This document shows positions 61,387 through 64,000 of a stretch of DNA of 64,000 nucleotides, one piece after another. Position 1 is the stretch's first letter. Each line of letters begins with the position of its first letter. Source of the DNA: Dickeya aquatica (GTDB lineage Bacteria; Pseudomonadota; Gammaproteobacteria; Enterobacterales; Enterobacteriaceae). The stretch is taken from contig NZ_LT615367.1 in assembly GCF_900095885.1 (NCBI RefSeq), positions 3,906,001-3,970,000 of the forward strand, written 5' to 3'. A model generated the notes under the pieces. It saw nothing but the letters and a program-made list of their open reading frames with translations. It was not told the DNA's origin and ran no database searches. Made by a program: the position numbers and the translations under genes.

Positions 61387-61812
61387 TCAGATAACGGTCA
61401 GCGTGACATCAATGTTGCCGCGTGTGGCGTTGGAGTACGGGCAAACGATGTGTGCTTTCTCTACCAGCGCTTCGGCCACGGCACGATCCAGCCCCGGCAG
61501 CGCGATTTTCAGTTCCACTTCAATGCCGAAGCCATTTGGAATCGCGCCGATACCGACGCTGCCATTAATGGTGGTGCCTGCCGGAATGGCGATTTTATCG
61601 CGCGCACCGACAAACTTCAGCGCACCGAGGAAGCAGGCTGAATAACCGGCGGCAAACAGTTGCTCCGGGTTGGTGCCTTCACCACCGGCACCGCCCAGCT
61701 CGCGCGGGGTGGTCAGCTTAACATCCAGTTGCTGATCGGAAGAGACCGCGCGGCCATCACGACCACCGTTAGCCTGGGCATGAGCGACATAGAGAACGTT
61801 TTCAATAGACAT
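61387..61812 (-). CDS. ohr: Organic hydroperoxide resistance protein Ohr
   Basis: 141 residues, starting [20 protein letters not shown]. The catalytic Cys pair is at 60 ([11 protein letters not shown]) and 124 ([16 protein letters not shown]), both standard for Ohr, with [17 protein letters not shown] before the first. The thiol enzyme reduces organic and fatty-acid hydroperoxides using lipoyl proteins. It is downstream of ohrR on the same strand and preceded by a GCGATTTA-type palindrome. A 21-codon in-frame extension upstream runs into the operator and is not used. Confidence 0.95.
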   Translation of the reverse strand: MSIENVLYVAHAQANGGRDGRAVSSDQQLDVKLTTPRELGGAGGEGTNPEQLFAAGYSACFLGALKFVGARDKIAIPAGTTINGSVGIGAIPNGFGIEVELKIALPGLDRAVAEALVEKAHIVCPYSNATRGNIDVTLTVI

Positions 61813-61842
61813 GGTGTGACTCCTGTTGAGTGAATAAATGGG

Positions 61843-61871
61843 GCAATTTAAATCGCTAAATATTAAATCGC
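61843..61871. promoter_or_regulatory. Probable OhrR operator upstream of ohr
   Basis: GCAATTTAAATCGC is a near-perfect palindrome (one mismatched pair), followed by a third half-site ATTAAATCGC at 61862-61871. It lies 31 to 59 bases before the ohr start. Similar half-sites occur before ohrR. OhrR proteins bind AT-rich palindromes at ohr, so the assignment is reasonable. Confidence 0.6.
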
Positions 61872-61927
61872 ACACTACTTAGTTGGGTCTAAAAAAAGCA
61901 GATCGTACAACCTGCTTATCCCGTCGG

Positions 61928-62398
61928 TTAAATATGCCGTATCAGGCTGCTGCGCAGCGTCTCTAAATCTTGCTTGATGGCGCGCAACTGTTCGGCGTTG
62001 CACTCACTGGCGCAAAACACCCCTTCCGGCACGGCTTTTGCGCATTGTTGCAGCGCGCGGCCCTCGTCTGTCAGCATAATGAATACCTGACGCTCGTCCT
62101 GCATGCCGCGATGCCGGTTCAGCAACCCGGCACTTTGCAGGCGCTTTAGCAACGGCGTCAGCGTGGCGGAATCAAGGAATAAACGCTCGCCCAGTTCAGA
62201 AACGGTTATCCCGTCACGCTCCCACAACACCAGCATCACCAGATACTGAGGATAGGTGAGATTGAGCTCACTCAGCAGGCGGCGATACAACTTGTTCATC
62301 GCCAGGTTTGCCGAGTAGAGCGCAAAACAGAGCTGGCCGTCCAGCCGGAAGGCGTCATCACTCAGTGTGGGCATCGTTTGGGTGTCGTTGCTGTTCAT
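61928..62398 (-). CDS. ohrR: MarR-family organic peroxide sensor OhrR
   Basis: 156 residues if started at the first conserved ATG; a start eight codons later gives 148. The reactive Cys is in [20 protein letters not shown], the OhrR hallmark, ahead of the winged HTH ([35 protein letters not shown]) and the wing ([13 protein letters not shown]). Oxidation of this Cys by organic peroxide releases DNA and induces ohr. It is upstream of ohr on the same strand with a 115-base gap. Neither start has a clear ribosome site. Confidence 0.92.
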   Translation of the reverse strand: MNSNDTQTMPTLSDDAFRLDGQLCFALYSANLAMNKLYRRLLSELNLTYPQYLVMLVLWERDGITVSELGERLFLDSATLTPLLKRLQSAGLLNRHRGMQDERQVFIMLTDEGRALQQCAKAVPEGVFCASECNAEQLRAIKQDLETLRSSLIRHI

Positions 62399-62424
62399 GG
62401 CGTTGAATCTACATCGCTCGAAAT

Positions 62425-62442
62425 TAAATAGCAAGCGATTTA
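62425..62442. promoter_or_regulatory. Probable OhrR operator upstream of ohrR
   Basis: TAAATAGCAAGCGATTTA is an inverted repeat of TAAATNGC and GCNATTTA with one mismatched pair. It shares half-sites with the element before ohr and lies 27 bases before the ohrR start, suggesting autoregulation. Confidence 0.55.
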
Positions 62443-62774
62443 GATGAAAAACAGCCTCCCGCTGAAGACTGCTTTACTAAAACCTTGTTACCAATACGGT
62501 TTTATCAACACACGGTAGCGACCAGCCTGCTCATTCGTTACGCAATCACCGCAATTCGCAAGCGTGATGGATTCTCATTTTAATCTACGTCAACAACCCT
62601 TTGTCATAAAAGTATTAGGCTGGCGCGCAATCAGGGTACGTGACAATCTCTGGTGTCGCTTATATCTGATGTCACACACGCCAAGTAATGCCTTAGCAGT
62701 CGTTTCTCCGGGCAGCCAGCCGGAAGACATCGTAGCGTCAGGCAGGGAAACCCGTTGTACCAAGGAGACAAGGG
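62443..62774. other. ohrR-chemoreceptor divergent gap
   Basis: 332 bases without a gene. It should hold promoters for ohrR and the right-hand chemoreceptor gene. A TAAA-N15-GCCGATAA flagellar sigma-28 promoter was searched for by eye and not found in good form. Confidence 0.4.
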
Positions 62775-64000
62775 ATGTTAGCAAAAGTCAAAATCAGTCA
62801 TGGTCTGTATGGCGTTATCGCCTTATTTGCGCTGTTGTTACTCACGGTATGTACATTCAGTCTGTACTCTTCCGTACAAAGTAATCAGTCCATCCGCAAA
62901 GTCAGTGCCATTGAAGGCGAGCAACTGGTTCCGCTGTATGCCGCGTATGCCGAAATGCTCAATGCCCGGCTGGCGGGTATTAATGCAGCATTAGCCATTG
63001 AGGATAAAAAAGATAACGCCACCATCGAAGCGGCGCTCGGTCGCCTGAGTGGTTACATCAACTCGGCCAATGCCGCCATGACGGAACTGCGCGCTACCCC
63101 CGCGCTGAGCGCACAGGGCCGCACGCTGCGCAATGAAATCGACAATGATTTCAATGACTACATGAACAATGCTATCGCCCCGATGCTGACCACCCTGCGT
63201 GAGCGCAATGTTGATCGCTTCTACACTACGCTTGTGCCCTCCGCGCTGGAAAAAGGCGCGATGTTTCGCCAAAAGCTGAACCAATTCGTCACGCTGGCTC
63301 AGGACATCAGCCACGAAGAAACAGAGAATGCAGACCATTTCTACCAGCATACGCTGAAGGTTTTAACCGCCACGCTGGCGGCAGTGTTGCTCCTGAGTCT
63401 GTTTACGCTGAAATTTATCCGCACCGTAGTGCTACGCCCGGTAAAACAGGTCAGAACCTATTTCGGCATGATGGAAAAAGGCGTGCTGACACTGGATATT
63501 CCACCGCAGCACAATACGGAAATGGGGGGCTTGATGCACTCGTTGCAAGATATGCAGCAGGCGTTTCGCCACATCGTGCATAACGTCAGGGACTCCGCCA
63601 GCTCGGTTGCCACAGGCGCAGAACAAATCTCGGCCGCCAACCGCGATTTTGCCGCCCGCACCGAGGCACAGGCAGCCTCTGTAGAGCAAACGGCGGCCAG
63701 CATGGAGCAGATAACCTCATCGGTGCAGGAGAACACCGCCAATACCGGTAAAGCGATGGCACTGACCGACTCGGTTTCCACGCTGGCGCAGAAGAACGCC
63801 AGCAATTTCAGCCAGATGATCGATCGGATCCAGCATATTGCCGAGAGCTCCAACAAGATCAATGACATCATCAGCATTATGGATGGCATTGCCTTTCAGA
63901 CTAACATTCTGGCGCTGAATGCCGCCGTGGAAGCCGCCCGCGCCGGTGAAGCCGGTAAAGGCTTCGCGGTGGTGGCCGCTGAAGTGCGAAGCCTGGCGCA
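62775..64000 (+). CDS. Methyl-accepting chemotaxis protein, 3' end beyond window
   Basis: About 408 residues are visible and the gene runs off the right edge. The ATG follows CAAGGAGACAAGGG, a strong ribosome site. TM1 is at about 10-31 ([20 protein letters not shown]), a TarH-type helical periplasmic sensor at about 32-190, TM2 at about 195-215, then HAMP ([16 protein letters not shown]) and a signalling domain reaching the conserved tip ([20 protein letters not shown]). Methylation-helix segments ([14 protein letters not shown]) are present. The ligand is unknown. Whether it ends in an NWETF-like tether cannot be seen. Confidence 0.93.
   Translation, partial: MLAKVKISHGLYGVIALFALLLLTVCTFSLYSSVQSNQSIRKVSAIEGEQLVPLYAAYAEMLNARLAGINAALAIEDKKDNATIEAALGRLSGYINSANAAMTELRATPALSAQGRTLRNEIDNDFNDYMNNAIAPMLTTLRERNVDRFYTTLVPSALEKGAMFRQKLNQFVTLAQDISHEETENADHFYQHTLKVLTATLAAVLLLSLFTLKFIRTVVLRPVKQVRTYFGMMEKGVLTLDIPPQHNTEMGGLMHSLQDMQQAFRHIVHNVRDSASSVATGAEQISAANRDFAARTEAQAASVEQTAASMEQITSSVQENTANTGKAMALTDSVSTLAQKNASNFSQMIDRIQHIAESSNKINDIISIMDGIAFQTNILALNAAVEAARAGEAGKGFAVVAAEVRSLA

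Noticed and set aside
62590..62650. Possible sigma-28 promoter before the right-hand chemoreceptor
   Set aside because: TAAA followed at the right distance by CGCAATCA matches only four of eight positions of GCCGATAA.

Overview
The window is chromosomal DNA of an Enterobacterales bacterium. Nearly every gene up to about 51 kb can be matched by eye to an Escherichia coli core protein of the same length. The genus cannot be fixed from this sequence alone. A PlaR/YiaJ regulator, several chemoreceptors and an accessory sulfur/amino-acid-type ABC cluster would fit a plant-associated Pectobacteriaceae member (Dickeya or Brenneria-like), but that is inference.

Layout. The left edge (1-10 kb) is the classic thr-arcA-rob-trpR end: the start of thrA with its leader peptide, attenuator and promoter, then lasT, arcA, creA, rob, gpmB, yjjX, trpR, slt and ettA. 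A Tar-like chemoreceptor (10.2-11.9 kb) and a 740-bp gene-free stretch separate this from a second core block (12.6-34.7 kb): serA, rpiA, argP, yggE, plaR, mscS, fbaA, pgk, epd, tktA, tsgA, speA, metK, sprT, endA, rsmE, gshB, yqgE, ruvX. Compared with E. coli it lacks the scp operon, argO, loiP, speB and galP, and it carries plaR and tsgA in their place. A third block (34.8-51.2 kb) joins fbp and mpl to purA-yjeT-hflC-hflK-hflX-hfq-miaA-mutL-amiB-tsaE-nnr and the divergent queG.

Accessory end. After queG come two identical tRNA-Gly(GCC) genes with a D-2-hydroxyacid dehydrogenase gene between them, and then an AT-rich stretch with an unrecognised 225-residue protein. From 54.2 to 61.3 kb lies the most interesting unit. 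A bacterial-luciferase-like oxidoreductase faces a SoxA/NtaA/DszA-type FMN monooxygenase, which heads a tight operon with two paralogous periplasmic binding proteins, a GNAT acetyltransferase, a polar-amino-acid-type permease and its ATPase. The gene content resembles the Bacillus yxeKLMNO set that disposes of S-(2-succino)cysteine, but no deacetylase is visible. Next come an organic-peroxide pair (ohr, ohrR) with palindromic operator-like sites, and a second chemoreceptor cut off by the window end.

How the genes work together. Central carbon metabolism is concentrated here (fbaA, pgk, epd, tktA, rpiA, fbp, gpmB). So are serine, threonine, arginine/polyamine, SAM and glutathione metabolism, peptidoglycan turnover (slt, mpl, amiB), and translation/RNA quality (hfq, miaA, tsaE, queG, rsmE, ettA, hflX). 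Regulatory sequences read directly include the thr attenuator, a trp operator at trpR, an FNR box upstream of arcA, a MetJ-type tandem box before metK, a PurR-like box before purA, and many rho-independent terminators. No rRNA, CRISPR array, insertion sequence or prophage was seen.
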